From: Fuerstiella sp.
GTDB lineage: Bacteria; Planctomycetota; Planctomycetia; Planctomycetales; Planctomycetaceae
Direction of reading: 5' to 3'
Length of the DNA: 57,880 nt
NCBI GenBank assembly: GCA_014238335.1
Contig: JABABI010000009.1
Span: forward strand, 1 to 57,880
Below, piece by piece: positions 36,895-46,440 of this stretch. The position numbers and the translations under genes were made by a program. Under the pieces are notes generated by a model, which worked only from the letters and a program-made list of their open reading frames with translations, made no database searches and was not told the DNA's origin. Numbering within the stretch: position 1 is the first letter of the stretch; each line of letters starts with the position of its first letter.

Positions 36895-37144
36895 GCGGCC
36901 GCTGCCGCAAATGTGCCAGCAGTGAAGAGGTTTGAAAACGTCTGCTCTTCGAATTTGGCAGATTTCAGCTCGTCCTGATTTGAGTTTGCGCGAGAGTGCG
37001 GCAGTTGAGACCCGCCGCATTTGAAAATGCGCATTCCCAGAACACAGAACGCGTAGACCCGTTCGCGAAATGTCCTAGAATTTCCGCCCCGCGACTGTTG
37101 TTGGTCGGGGCACCTAACCGGACATCGTTTGCGAAAGCACTGTA

Positions 37145-38233
37145 ATGGAAGCGGGGATTGTTGGTCTCCCGAACGTTGGGAAAAGTACTTTGTTTAATGC
37201 ACTGACCTGCTCAGAGGCAGCGCAGAGCGCGAATTATCCGTTTTGTACGATCGAGCCGAACGAAGGCATTGTCAGTGTGCCTGACAGTCGCCTGGAAACG
37301 ATCACGAAATACATTCCGCCCCAAAAAGTCATTCCGGCTTTCCTGAAGCTGGTGGACATTGCCGGAATCGTGGAAGGAGCCAGCAAGGGGGAGGGGCTGG
37401 GCAATAAATTCCTGAGTCACATTCGGGAAGTCGACGCGATTCTGCAGGTTGTGCGATGTTTTGAAGACAAAGATGTGACTCACGTGACCGGCGACGTGAA
37501 TCCGATCTCCGACATAGAAGTCATTGAAACAGAGCTGCTGCTGGCCGATCTCGAAACGTTAAGCAATGCGCTGCCGAAGTCGGCGCGAGCGGCTCGCGGT
37601 GGGGACAAAGAAGCGCAGCTGCGCGTTGATGTTATCAATCGCTGCAGTGCTTATGCGAACGAAGAGCACCTTCTGCGAACTCTGGAGTTCACGGATGACG
37701 AAGCCAAAATTGTTCGGGGTCTGGGCCTGATGACGGCCAAGCCTATTCTGTATATCGCCAACGTCGATGAAGATGACGTGACAGGCGAAAGTGCCCACGT
37801 ACAGAAAGTTCGAGAACATGTCGCTAAGATCGGTGCCGAGGTTGTTCCGGTCTGCGCGAAGTTTGAGGCGGAACTGGCGGAACTCGCTGCAGACGACCGA
37901 GCCGAAATGCTGGAGTCCGTGGGTTTGAAAGAGCCGGCTCTGGGCACCGTGGCGCGAGCGGCCTACAGGACTCTTGGCTTACAAAGCTACTTCACGGCCG
38001 GAGAAAAAGAAGTTCGCGCCTGGACCGTGCCAGTTGGCGCAACAGCACCTCAGGGTGCCGGTGTGATTCACACGGACTTCCAAAAGGGCTTCATCCGCTG
38101 CGAGGTCTATACGCTGGACGATCTGATCGAATACAAAACGGAAAAAGACATCCGCGGTGCCGGAAAGCTGCGCGTGGAAGGGAAAGAATACGTCATGCAG
38201 GACGGCGATATCTGTCACTTCCTGTTTAACTAA
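37145..38233 (+). CDS. ychF: Redox-regulated ribosome-binding ATPase YchF
   Basis: A 362-residue Obg-family P-loop protein, the usual length. The G1 motif is GLPNVGKST (7-15), switch region [11 protein letters not shown]3 [17 protein letters not shown], and a C-terminal TGS domain ([16 protein letters not shown]). YchF prefers ATP because of its altered G4 and binds the ribosome, with roles in stress responses. It is near-universal and well conserved. No Shine-Dalgarno is seen. Nine bases separate it from the next gene. Confidence 0.98.
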   Translation: MEAGIVGLPNVGKSTLFNALTCSEAAQSANYPFCTIEPNEGIVSVPDSRLETITKYIPPQKVIPAFLKLVDIAGIVEGASKGEGLGNKFLSHIREVDAILQVVRCFEDKDVTHVTGDVNPISDIEVIETELLLADLETLSNALPKSARAARGGDKEAQLRVDVINRCSAYANEEHLLRTLEFTDDEAKIVRGLGLMTAKPILYIANVDEDDVTGESAHVQKVREHVAKIGAEVVPVCAKFEAELAELAADDRAEMLESVGLKEPALGTVARAAYRTLGLQSYFTAGEKEVRAWTVPVGATAPQGAGVIHTDFQKGFIRCEVYTLDDLIEYKTEKDIRGAGKLRVEGKEYVMQDGDICHFLFN

Positions 38234-38242
38234 GGTGATCCG

Positions 38243-39244
38243 ATGCCGTCTGATTCCCAATTTCATGCGATTCGTGTGACTGCCGAGCGAGATGAGCATC
38301 AGGTTGAGATGGCGACGATGTCGCTGAACGATCTGATGCCCGGCGATGTCACTGTGAAGGTGAAATATTCCAGTCTGAATTATAAGGATGCACTAGCGAT
38401 CACCGGACGGTCGCCCGTCATTCGTCGGTTCCCGCTGGTGCCGGGGATTGACTTTGCTGGCACGGTTGTGGAGTCAGACGCAAACGCGTTTGCCGTTGGA
38501 GACGATGTTATCCTGACCGGATGGGGTGTCGGTGAAAGTCACGACGGTGGCTTTGCGGAATACGCTCGGGTGAAGAGCGAATGGCTGAGTCCGGTGCCTG
38601 CCGGGCTGACCGTCTCCACGGCCATGTCGATGGGCACGGCTGGCTTTACGGCGATGCTCTGCGTGCTGGCTCTGGAAGAAAACGGTGTGCGGCCGGATTC
38701 CGGCGAAGTACTGGTGACGGGAGCCTCAGGTGGCGTGGGCAGCATTGCCGTCATGCTGCTTAGCGGGGCAGGGTACTCCGTAACAGCCTCCACAGGGCGG
38801 GTTGACGAAGCTCCGCTGCTGCGGGAATTAGGGGCAACTGACGTCATTGATCGTACTGAATTCGTTCAGCCTCTCCGACCGCTGGGCCGGTCTCGCTGGG
38901 CTGCCGCGATTGACGTTGCTGGCTCTGTAACGCTGGCAAACGTCCTGTCGCAGATGAATCGAGGCGGCGTCGTTGCGGCCTGCGGACTGGCTCACGGCAT
39001 GGATCTGCCAACCACCGTGGCGCCGTTCATACTGCGAGGTGTTCGACTGATCGGCATCGATTCGGTGATGTGTCCCTCTGGATTGAGGGACGCGGCATGG
39101 CAGCGGCTTGCATCGGAACTCTCTGCCGCCGCTCTCGACCAGGTTACGTCGCACATTCCCCTGAAGGATGTTATTCCGATGGCCACCGAAATGCTCGACG
39201 GACATACGAAGGGCCGCATTGTGGTGGATGTCGAGTCTTCGTGA
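38243..39244 (+). CDS. acuI: YhdH/AcuI-type NADPH oxidoreductase
   Basis: A 333-residue medium-chain, zinc-less quinone-oxidoreductase-family enzyme. Family features are SSLNYKDALAITGRSPV, PGIDFAGTVV, and the NADPH-binding GASGGVGSIAV near 160-170. AcuI members reduce acryloyl-CoA to propionyl-CoA, which detoxifies acrylate from DMSP breakdown. Orthology to YhdH/AcuI rests on overall pattern; the broader quinone reductase family is the alternative. AGGTGA sits five bases before the ATG, and the gene follows ychF by nine bases, so they are likely co-transcribed. Confidence 0.88.
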   Translation: MPSDSQFHAIRVTAERDEHQVEMATMSLNDLMPGDVTVKVKYSSLNYKDALAITGRSPVIRRFPLVPGIDFAGTVVESDANAFAVGDDVILTGWGVGESHDGGFAEYARVKSEWLSPVPAGLTVSTAMSMGTAGFTAMLCVLALEENGVRPDSGEVLVTGASGGVGSIAVMLLSGAGYSVTASTGRVDEAPLLRELGATDVIDRTEFVQPLRPLGRSRWAAAIDVAGSVTLANVLSQMNRGGVVAACGLAHGMDLPTTVAPFILRGVRLIGIDSVMCPSGLRDAAWQRLASELSAAALDQVTSHIPLKDVIPMATEMLDGHTKGRIVVDVESS

Positions 39245-39263
39245 ATTGAAAGACACCGTCCTC

Positions 39264-40481
39264 TTAGTTCGTTAGAAAAACTGGTTGCGACCGGACAAGT
39301 TCAATGGCATCTCTGGCAGCGATGGCTGCCAGGCGGTTTCCGTTGCGATTGACGTGGACAATGTCGTTCGGCACGTACGTGCCGACGGACCAGCCTCGAT
39401 TATCCTGAAACAGTCTCACGACATCAGCGATCTGCAGCGTTCTTTCTGCGGCAATGTCTTCCAGGACATTCTGATAGGCGATTCGAGGACTCCACTTGCC
39501 GGCGGCCTGAGGCTGATCGGGCCACTTCACAAGAATCAATGGCAGACTACGCTGTTCGCACATATCGGCCATCTGATTCACGTTGTCTCGAAACGATTCC
39601 AACGGAACTCGACGCGTCCATTCTTCGTTAGGAGCGAAGTAGTTGAAAGTGGCGGCTTCGGCCCAGTGCTGGTTTGGAGATGCAGTGGCAACTGTTTGTG
39701 TTGCGGATTGATCGCGCACTCGGGAAAATGCGACGTCCATGACCTGCACGATTCGGCTCTGCATCAGCATGCTGCGAAGATCGCTGTCGCGATGCAGTCG
39801 TGCCGCATGCTGAGCGTCCGTTTGATCGTCCCAGTGCCAGAAATCGTTGTTGGCATACGATGCCATGACGATGTCCGGATCAAGATCGTCCAGTTTCTGA
39901 CGCATGTGCTGCAGGCCCTGATGCGATGTGTAGCCGGGTACGCCAGCGTTGATCACTTCGACTCGGTGAATGCCAGTTGCGTCCAGTACAGCTGAATTTT
40001 CGCGGGCAATTCCGTCGGTCAGCAGTTGTTGCAGCTGAGCCGGCCAGGTGTGCTCCATGCGTGCACCGATGCCAAACGTGCTGCTGTCGCCGAAGCACAC
40101 GACACGCAATGTGTTGGGGGCTTTTTCGAGAGTGAATTCCGGACAGCGAAATCCCCGAGAATTCGAGACCGTTCCCTGCCAGAATGTGTTGTTCGGATCA
40201 TCAATCGTGATATTCGGTTTCAACTTCCAGAAGCGTTCTGAATCAAAACTCAGCATCAGATCGGACGGCTGTGTCCCCAGAAATATGACGATCTGATTGA
40301 TTTGCCGGAACCGTTGGCTCTGCGTACCGGGACTGACGATACGCGTACCCGTTTCCAGCAGCAACAGCACTGTCACCATCGTTACCGCGCTGAACAAAAG
40401 CTTCCGCAGGCGCCGGACGCGAAGTTGCTCCACGTCTGCGCCACGACGGATCCCGCGGCTTTGGGAGGAAAGTTCATCCAT
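39264..40481 (-). CDS. Membrane-anchored SGNH/GDSL hydrolase
   Basis: A 405-residue protein with a basic N-terminus and one membrane helix near 27-45, followed by an SGNH-fold domain outside. The nucleophile is in CFGDSSTFG, the Gly/Asn blocks are INAGVPGY and SYANNDFW, and the catalytic Asp-His pair is in NDIVHVNRNGN near the C-terminus. Such proteins act as acyl transferases or esterases on surface polymers. It lies 15 bp after a DegT aminotransferase on the same strand, hinting at modification of an amino-sugar polymer. This role is inferred. Confidence 0.85.
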   Translation of the reverse strand: MDELSSQSRGIRRGADVEQLRVRRLRKLLFSAVTMVTVLLLLETGTRIVSPGTQSQRFRQINQIVIFLGTQPSDLMLSFDSERFWKLKPNITIDDPNNTFWQGTVSNSRGFRCPEFTLEKAPNTLRVVCFGDSSTFGIGARMEHTWPAQLQQLLTDGIARENSAVLDATGIHRVEVINAGVPGYTSHQGLQHMRQKLDDLDPDIVMASYANNDFWHWDDQTDAQHAARLHRDSDLRSMLMQSRIVQVMDVAFSRVRDQSATQTVATASPNQHWAEAATFNYFAPNEEWTRRVPLESFRDNVNQMADMCEQRSLPLILVKWPDQPQAAGKWSPRIAYQNVLEDIAAERTLQIADVVRLFQDNRGWSVGTYVPNDIVHVNRNGNRLAAIAARDAIELVRSQPVFLTN

Positions 40482-40496
40482 GTTGGTTGCCCGGAC

Positions 40497-41669
40497 TTAT
40501 GCTGCCAGTTGCTGTCGCTTGAACTCTGTCGCGATATCCGTCACGGCGTCGATAACGTCGGCCACATCCTGATCGGTCATCTTCGGTGACAGCGGCAGGC
40601 TGAGCATGCGGTTGTAGTTATCCAGAGCGACCGGGAAATCTTCAGGCTGCCAGCCATATTTCTTTGCGTAGTGCGAATGAAGGTGGATAGGAATGAAGTG
40701 CACAGACGTACCGATGTTGCGTTCGTTAAGTTTTTCAATGAACTGGTTTCGATCGATGGTCAGCTCGTCTGCGTTTAGTCGCAGGACGTACAGATGCCAT
40801 GCGTGAGTCACGTCCGACCGGGTCACGGGGGTCTGAATCGCCCGAATCGTTCCGAAGGCTGCATCGTATTGCTGCACAATGTCTCGGCGGCGCTGCTGCA
40901 TGGAATCAAATCGACGCAGCTGTTGCAGTCCGAGTGCTGCCTGAATGTCCGTCATGTTGTACTTGAACCCCGGAGCAACAACGTCATAAGCCCACTTTCC
41001 GCCCGCTGCATAACGACTCCACGCTTCACGACTCATGCCGTGCAAACTTAGTGTCCTTGCCTGATCAATCAGCTCCTGATTGCCCGTCAGCATGCCGCCT
41101 TCCCCGGTGGTCAGGTTCTTGGTGGCGTAGAAGCTGAAGCATGTAGGGTTGGACCCGGTACCAATCGGCTGGCCTTTCCAGGCCGCTCCGATCGCATGCG
41201 CTGCATCTTCAATCAGGTGTACATCATGTTGGCGGGCAATGTCCCGGATCGCGTCCAGTTCAACGGGGTGACCCGCATAGTGAACGGCAATGATGGCGTG
41301 CGTATCGGGAGTAATGGCCTTCCGTATTTTTTCAGGGTCGATATTCAGCGTGTCCGGTTCCACATCAACCAGCACCGGTCGCGCGCCGGCGTGTTCGATG
41401 ACGTTAACGGATGCAGCGAACGTAAGTGGAGTCGTTATGACCTCATCGCCCGGACCGATTCCCAGTGCGACCAGCGACAAATGCAGGGCCGCCGTGCAGG
41501 AACTGAGCGTCAGCGCTGCTGGCGCCTGAGTATATGCAGCAAATTCGTCGGCGAACTTCCGTGTCTTCGGGCCGGTCGTTAGCCAGCCTGACCGCAGAGT
41601 GTCGATGACTTCTTCGATTTCAGCCTCACCGATCAGTGGTGGAGCAAACGGTAAGAATGTGTCTCGCAT
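40497..41669 (-). CDS. DegT/DnrJ/EryC1/StrS family sugar aminotransferase
   Basis: A 390-residue PLP enzyme. The PLP lysine is Lys184 in SFYATKNLTTGEGG, and the aspartate contacting the cofactor lies in HLIEDAAHAIGA. The family transaminates keto-sugars bound to nucleotides (for example UDP-4-amino-4-deoxy-arabinose, dTDP-amino sugars). The ATG at 41669 (MRDTFLPFAPP) is preferred because the eight residues before it, from 41693, are not family-like. It is first in a two-gene unit with the SGNH hydrolase. Confidence 0.92.
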   Translation of the reverse strand: MRDTFLPFAPPLIGEAEIEEVIDTLRSGWLTTGPKTRKFADEFAAYTQAPAALTLSSCTAALHLSLVALGIGPGDEVITTPLTFAASVNVIEHAGARPVLVDVEPDTLNIDPEKIRKAITPDTHAIIAVHYAGHPVELDAIRDIARQHDVHLIEDAAHAIGAAWKGQPIGTGSNPTCFSFYATKNLTTGEGGMLTGNQELIDQARTLSLHGMSREAWSRYAAGGKWAYDVVAPGFKYNMTDIQAALGLQQLRRFDSMQQRRRDIVQQYDAAFGTIRAIQTPVTRSDVTHAWHLYVLRLNADELTIDRNQFIEKLNERNIGTSVHFIPIHLHSHYAKKYGWQPEDFPVALDNYNRMLSLPLSPKMTDQDVADVIDAVTDIATEFKRQQLAA

Positions 41670-41693
41670 TGTCGGTGCCTCCATGCATCGCAA

Positions 41694-42138
41694 CAGTTAC
41701 GTTCTCCAGCGGCGTCCACATCCTTCGTGAACTCGATGGAGAGGTATACCGTTTGTTGCCGAATTCGACCAGATCATCTCCATGAGCGGCCACCCCGAGC
41801 CCGGCTGCAGAATACGATCACCGGACAATCACGGGACGCTGCCACACCTGAGTTTGCTGCTAAAGACGGGCATCAGCATGTGGTGAGAGATTCGGGATTC
41901 AGAGGCCGCCGCTCAGCTGCACCGACGGCAGGCGAGTGTCATTGAAGAATGGAGGGACAAAGGTGATTGGTTAGTAATAAAGTTCACAGTTTTTGGGGGC
42001 GTGGCTCCGGAATTCTGGGTTTCGACTCAAGTGAGTGCCGCAAACGACAGCCATTTCTGATAAAAACGGCGGTTCACCAGTCTCCATGGAATCAGTAAAC
42101 ACGCACCTGATCGAGTCAGCGGCGCTGAGAAAACAACG
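41694..42138. other. Divergent intergenic region
   Basis: About 445 bp between the aminotransferase and the glycine oxidase operon, divergently transcribed. No coding potential or riboswitch stands out. It should hold the promoters of both units. Confidence 0.5.
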
Positions 42139-43254
42139 ATGCAACACGGATCGGACATTTTGATCATCGGTGGCGGAGTCATTGGGCTGACCACGGCCTT
42201 CCAGTTGGCAGGGCAGGGCGTTTCGGTGACTGTCGTTGATCGACAGCGCGTTGGTTGCGAAGCGTCATGGGCTGGTGCTGGCATGTTGCCCCCCGGAGAT
42301 ATGGCGACGGCGGCAACTCCGGAATCGCGTCTGCGTTCCAGCAGCTACGAGATGTGGGAACAATTTTCTGTTCAACTGAGGGAAGTGAGCGGCATCGATA
42401 ACGGCTATCGAAAATGCGGCGCCGTGGAGGTGGGACCCGCCGGTGCGGTGATGGAATTACAGATTCAACAGTGGCAAGCAGAAGGTCTCGACTGTGAGAC
42501 GCTCGATCGTGCAGCATTGGAGCGGCACGTCCCCGGTCTGAATCCCGAGATTCAGCGCGGCGCCTACCTGCCGGAGTTCGCTCAGGTCAGAAACCCTCGG
42601 CACCTCAAAGCATTAGCCACAGCCTGTCAGCGCAGGGGGGTGGAAATTCTGGAAGAGGTTGGTCCCATATCTGTTCGTTCGCAGGGCAGGTCGGTTGAAG
42701 TGACATCGCCATCGCGTCATTTCGGAGCAGACCGATTGTGTCTGACTGCGGGGTCATGGACGGGGCAGCTTGTGAAGCCGCTGGGCGTTGAACTTCCGGT
42801 GGCACCGGTGCGCGGACAGATCGCTCAGTTACGAGTTGGCCAGTTGCCGTTTTCGTGTGTCATCGAACGGGGCCGCCGTTACATGGTTCCGCGGGCTGAC
42901 GGCCTGATTCTTGTGGGCTCAACAGAAGAATATGTGGGCTTTGAAAAACGAAATACGACTGAAGGCATTTCCGCACTGCTTGGTTTTGCAGAATCCATCG
43001 TGCCGGAACTGGGAGCTGCTGAAGTCGTGCGCTGCTGGGCGGGACTGCGGCCTGGGTCTCCGGATGAATTGCCGTTTGTGGGGCCGTTACCCGGATATGA
43101 CAACGTGTTCGTCGGGGCAGGGCATTTCCGGTCAGGGTTACAGATGTCGCCGGCGACCGCCGCTGTTCTGGCAGACTTGATGCTGGACCGCTCTCCGGCA
43201 ATCAGTCTCGACGGTCTGGGCCTGAATCGAATCACAATTCCGGCCACTGTGTGA
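42139..43254 (+). CDS. thiO: ThiO-like glycine oxidase (FAD)
   Basis: A 371-residue D-amino-acid-oxidase-fold flavoprotein. The dinucleotide motif is ILIIGGGVIGLTTAFQLA at the N-terminus, followed by the FAD-contact segment EASWAGAGMLPP and the C-terminal RCWAGLRPGSPDELPFVGP and GHFRSGLQMSPATA blocks. ThiO oxidises glycine to iminoglycine for thiazole synthesis, but no thiamine gene is nearby, so a related amine substrate is possible. It heads a four-gene unit with 6-bp, 4-bp-overlap and 6-bp spacings. Confidence 0.88.
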   Translation: MQHGSDILIIGGGVIGLTTAFQLAGQGVSVTVVDRQRVGCEASWAGAGMLPPGDMATAATPESRLRSSSYEMWEQFSVQLREVSGIDNGYRKCGAVEVGPAGAVMELQIQQWQAEGLDCETLDRAALERHVPGLNPEIQRGAYLPEFAQVRNPRHLKALATACQRRGVEILEEVGPISVRSQGRSVEVTSPSRHFGADRLCLTAGSWTGQLVKPLGVELPVAPVRGQIAQLRVGQLPFSCVIERGRRYMVPRADGLILVGSTEEYVGFEKRNTTEGISALLGFAESIVPELGAAEVVRCWAGLRPGSPDELPFVGPLPGYDNVFVGAGHFRSGLQMSPATAAVLADLMLDRSPAISLDGLGLNRITIPATV

Positions 43255-43260
43255 ATAACC

Positions 43261-44592
43261 ATGAGCAATCTTAGACTCATTATTGTGGGAGGTGGTCCGG
43301 TCGGATTGGAAGCCGCCTTTCGCGCAAGTGCAGGTGGATTCAATGTCACGATTCTGGAGAAGGGGCGAGTCGGCGGTGCCGTCAGAAGTTGGGGGCATGT
43401 GCGGCTGTTTACGCCATTCGAAATGAATAGTTCGTCCGCTGGCAGAGCGGCCGTTGCGGCCACCATCGATTTGCCCGGGGACGATGCCATCCTCAGGGGC
43501 GAAGACTACGTGACGTCATACCTGGAGCCATTGGCTGAACGAATCCGCCCGCATGTCAGCGTGCTGGAACAGCATGAAGTCGTTGCTGTCAGCCGATCGA
43601 CATGTGGTAAGTCAGACCTGATCGGACAGCCGCAGCGCGGAACGAAACCATTTCGGATTCTGTGCCGGATACATTCTGAAACGTCCGATTCGGGAAGCGC
43701 CGAGGATGTCGACCTTGAGTCATCCAGTGGCGTCTCAGGACATTCTGCGGAGGTGACGGGATGTGAAAAAGTTTTTGAGTCGGACGTGCTGATAGACTGC
43801 ACTGGCTTGATTTCACGGCACCTGTTTATCGGAGCCGGAGGAATGCCATGTCCTGGGGAGTCGACTTTACTTTCTGATTCAGACTACCGGATTCCTGATA
43901 TTGCCGGGAATGATCGCGAACAGTTTGCTGGTCGCCATACTCTGGTTGTCGGCAGTGGTTACTCAGCCGCCACCTCGATTTGTCGGCTGTGCGAACTTCA
44001 GAAATCTGTACCCGCAACACAGGTCACCTGGGTCACTCGTGGAAGCCGCAGTGCCCCGATACCACTGGTCGAAGACGATGTTCTGGTGGAACGGACGACC
44101 CTGACCGCGACGGCCAATCGGTTGGCGCTTCAAACGGATTCGTGCGTGGAATGGCTGGCGGGCCCAATGATCGATCGGTTGAGTCGAACTGCTGCCAGAA
44201 TCCGGGCAGAACTGTCGTGGCCGGAAGACGACACAGAGGCGCAGCAGGGTAGGGGGCACGTTGTTGTTGACCGCATCATCGCAAATGCCGGATTTCGACC
44301 GAATATCGAAGTCTTCCGAGAGCTGCAGATTCACCGATGTTATGCGACGGATGGTCCTATCAACCTGGCGGCTCACCTGCTTGGTGAGTCGTCGGGTGAT
44401 TGTCTGCAGCAAAGTGTCGGCGCACCGGAGCTGTTGCAGAACCCGGAACCAAACTTCTTCATTATTGGTGCTGCCAGTTACGGCCGCGATTCGCGGTTTC
44501 TGCTGCAAAACGGTCTGAAGCAGATTGACGCACTGTTTGACCACATAGCGCTGACGGATCAGGTTGGGGCGACGGAAGGAGTCGCACCGTGA
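43261..44592 (+). CDS. FAD/NAD(P)-dependent oxidoreductase of unknown substrate
   Basis: A 443-residue two-dinucleotide-domain flavoprotein. FAD motif LIIVGGGPVGLEAAFRA at 6-22, conserved WGHVRLFTPF near 45-54, a second Rossmann motif TLVVGSGYSAATSICRL near 220, and a C-terminal FIIGAASYGRDSRFLL segment. The layout resembles flavin monooxygenases and thioredoxin-reductase-like enzymes, but I cannot assign a substrate. It begins 6 bp after thiO and overlaps the next gene by 4 bp, so the products probably work together. Confidence 0.85.
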   Translation: MSNLRLIIVGGGPVGLEAAFRASAGGFNVTILEKGRVGGAVRSWGHVRLFTPFEMNSSSAGRAAVAATIDLPGDDAILRGEDYVTSYLEPLAERIRPHVSVLEQHEVVAVSRSTCGKSDLIGQPQRGTKPFRILCRIHSETSDSGSAEDVDLESSSGVSGHSAEVTGCEKVFESDVLIDCTGLISRHLFIGAGGMPCPGESTLLSDSDYRIPDIAGNDREQFAGRHTLVVGSGYSAATSICRLCELQKSVPATQVTWVTRGSRSAPIPLVEDDVLVERTTLTATANRLALQTDSCVEWLAGPMIDRLSRTAARIRAELSWPEDDTEAQQGRGHVVVDRIIANAGFRPNIEVFRELQIHRCYATDGPINLAAHLLGESSGDCLQQSVGAPELLQNPEPNFFIIGAASYGRDSRFLLQNGLKQIDALFDHIALTDQVGATEGVAP

Positions 44593-45494
44593 GTACTCCG
44601 GAAGTTGTTGACACTCCACACATCGAACTGACGTCGCTTGATGAACTTTGGTTTCAGGTCGCCGGAACGGTCTGCAATCTGACCTGTCACCACTGCTTCA
44701 TCAGCTGCAGTCCCCGGAATTACAGTTTCGCATTTCTGAATTTCGAACAGGTTGAAACAGCGCTGGCCGAGTCTGTTGAACAAGGTGTTCGCGAATACTA
44801 TTTCACGGGTGGTGAGCCGTTTCTGAACAAGGATCTGGTTCGCATGTTAGAACGGACGCTGGACTATGGGCCGGCCACCGTGCTGACAAATGGAACTGTG
44901 TTGAAGCCTGAGTGGCTGAGTGAACTGCGTGCAGCTGAAGAAAAATCCGGTTTTAGCCTTGAATTTCGCGTCTCCGTCGACGGGCCGACTGCTGAAATCA
45001 ACGACCCTGTTCGCGGTGACGGAACTTTTGAGCGAGCCATCAAGGGTGTTGCGCTGCTGTGTGAATACGACTTTCTGCCCATCATCACGATGACTCAAAC
45101 GTGGGATGAATCCAGGAGTGCTGAGATTCTGCAGCAGTTCCGTGACGTGCTGCGACAGTTTGGCTGCCGTCGCCCTCGTCTTAAGATTCTGCCTCGCCTG
45201 AAGATCGGTGCGGAAGAGAATCGTACGGAAGGGTATGCTGCAACGGAACGTATCACGCATCAGATGATGAAAGGCTTTGACCGAAATCAACTGTTGTGTC
45301 ATCACAGTCGTGTGATCACCAATCGAGGTGTTTACGTCTGCCCGATACTGTTGGAAGCCAGTGACGGAAAGATGGGAAGCAGACTGGCCGAGTCACTGCA
45401 TTCGTTTCCTCTGAGCCATGGTGCCTGTTACACGTGTTATCAGTTCGGAGCCATCTGCAGCAATACAACGCTGCGTCCGCAGGAATCTGACTGA
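44589..45494 (+). CDS. Radical SAM protein
   Basis: A 301-residue radical S-adenosylmethionine enzyme. The 4Fe-4S motif CxxxCxxC is Cys29-Cys33-Cys36 (CNLTCHHC), with YFTGGEPFLN as the GGE motif binding SAM, and VSVDGP further on. The C-terminal part has further cysteines (YVCPILLEA, CYTCYQFGAIC) suggesting an auxiliary cluster of SPASM/Twitch type. Subfamilies with this layout modify peptides or small molecules. It starts at a GTG overlapping the preceding stop (GTGA), and is followed 6 bp later by a metallophosphoesterase-like gene. Confidence 0.9.
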   Translation: MSTPEVVDTPHIELTSLDELWFQVAGTVCNLTCHHCFISCSPRNYSFAFLNFEQVETALAESVEQGVREYYFTGGEPFLNKDLVRMLERTLDYGPATVLTNGTVLKPEWLSELRAAEEKSGFSLEFRVSVDGPTAEINDPVRGDGTFERAIKGVALLCEYDFLPIITMTQTWDESRSAEILQQFRDVLRQFGCRRPRLKILPRLKIGAEENRTEGYAATERITHQMMKGFDRNQLLCHHSRVITNRGVYVCPILLEASDGKMGSRLAESLHSFPLSHGACYTCYQFGAICSNTTLRPQESD

Positions 45495-45500
45495 GCCACC

Positions 45501-46325
45501 ATGAAGCTTGCACTGTTTGGCGGACTGTACAGCAACTACCTGGCTCTGGAGGCCGCTATAGCTGATGCGCGGCAGCGCGGTGTTGATGCGATGTATTGTC
45601 TGGGAGATCTAGGCGCGTTCGGGCCTCACCCCGATCACGTTTTCCCACTGCTCCGCCAGCACAAGATTCTTTGCGTTCAGGGCAACTATGACGACAGCAT
45701 TGGCAATGAATTGAACGACTGTCAGTGCGGCTATACGGATCCCAATGACAATCACTTTGCGCAAATCAGCTATGACTACACCCTGCACAACACCAGCGCA
45801 GACAACAAAGCCTGGCTGCGCGGCCTGCCGAAGGAACGAAGGCTGCACGTTGACGGTCTTCGACTGTTGCTGTGTCACGGCAGCCCGCGGCGGACTAACG
45901 AGTTTCTCTGGCAGTCAACCACCAGCACTGCGTTCCTGGATCGGCTGGCCGACGAACAAGCAGCAGATCTGATCATCGGCACTCATTCAGGAATTCACTG
46001 GCAGCGGAAACTGAAAGACGGTCGTCGTTATGTGAATGTCGGTGTCCTGGGCCGACCGGAAAACGATGGCACGACCAATGTCTGGTACACCGTTCTGCGT
46101 ATCGGATCCGCGGCTGATTCGAACGCCCTTCCCTGCACTGCGAACGACAGGGCCGTGCCGGTGTCCGTTGACTTCGTGCCCGTGGCCTACGAAGTCGCAG
46201 CGCTGGCGGACGAAATGCGCCGAGAGAAACTGCCGGACGAGTTTGTTCAGACGGTGATGACTGGCTGGTGGACAACGTGTCTCGAAATTCTGCCGTCGCG
46301 CGAACGGCGGAAGGGAAAGTTCTAG
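45501..46325 (+). CDS. Calcineurin-like phosphoesterase with altered metal site
   Basis: A 274-residue protein of the metallophosphoesterase fold. [11 protein letters not shown] (Asp36), GNYDD (Asn62), LCHGSP (His126) and GTHSGIH (His162, His166) match the middle and late metal-binding blocks of the YfcE-like group. The first block, normally D-x-H, reads FGGLYSN, so Gly8 and Tyr10 replace the Asp and His that bind metal one. Activity may thus be altered. It ends the four-gene operon with thiO, the FAD oxidoreductase and the radical SAM gene. Confidence 0.85.
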   Translation: MKLALFGGLYSNYLALEAAIADARQRGVDAMYCLGDLGAFGPHPDHVFPLLRQHKILCVQGNYDDSIGNELNDCQCGYTDPNDNHFAQISYDYTLHNTSADNKAWLRGLPKERRLHVDGLRLLLCHGSPRRTNEFLWQSTTSTAFLDRLADEQAADLIIGTHSGIHWQRKLKDGRRYVNVGVLGRPENDGTTNVWYTVLRIGSAADSNALPCTANDRAVPVSVDFVPVAYEVAALADEMRREKLPDEFVQTVMTGWWTTCLEILPSRERRKGKF

Positions 46326-46440
46326 ACATCCGTGGAAACGCAGCCATCCGCGTCCCGCTGGTGCGCTTGAGACGCCGCGGAAATCAGATACCGTTCCCTG
46401 GCATCATCACCTTCCGTTTCCGTTCTCAAAAGCTTTTCTC

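Noticed and set aside
36499..37034. Two short minus-strand open frames (79 and 115 codons)
   Set aside because: They overlap each other and lie opposite the decayed plus-strand gene, with composition like antisense sequence and no motif.
42095..42138. TPP riboswitch upstream of thiO, suggested by ACCTGATC, GTCAGCG and CTGAGA fragments
   Set aside because: The fragments are in the wrong order and spacing; the 5' CTGAGA helix-junction and the GGGNA end are missing. Chance resemblance.
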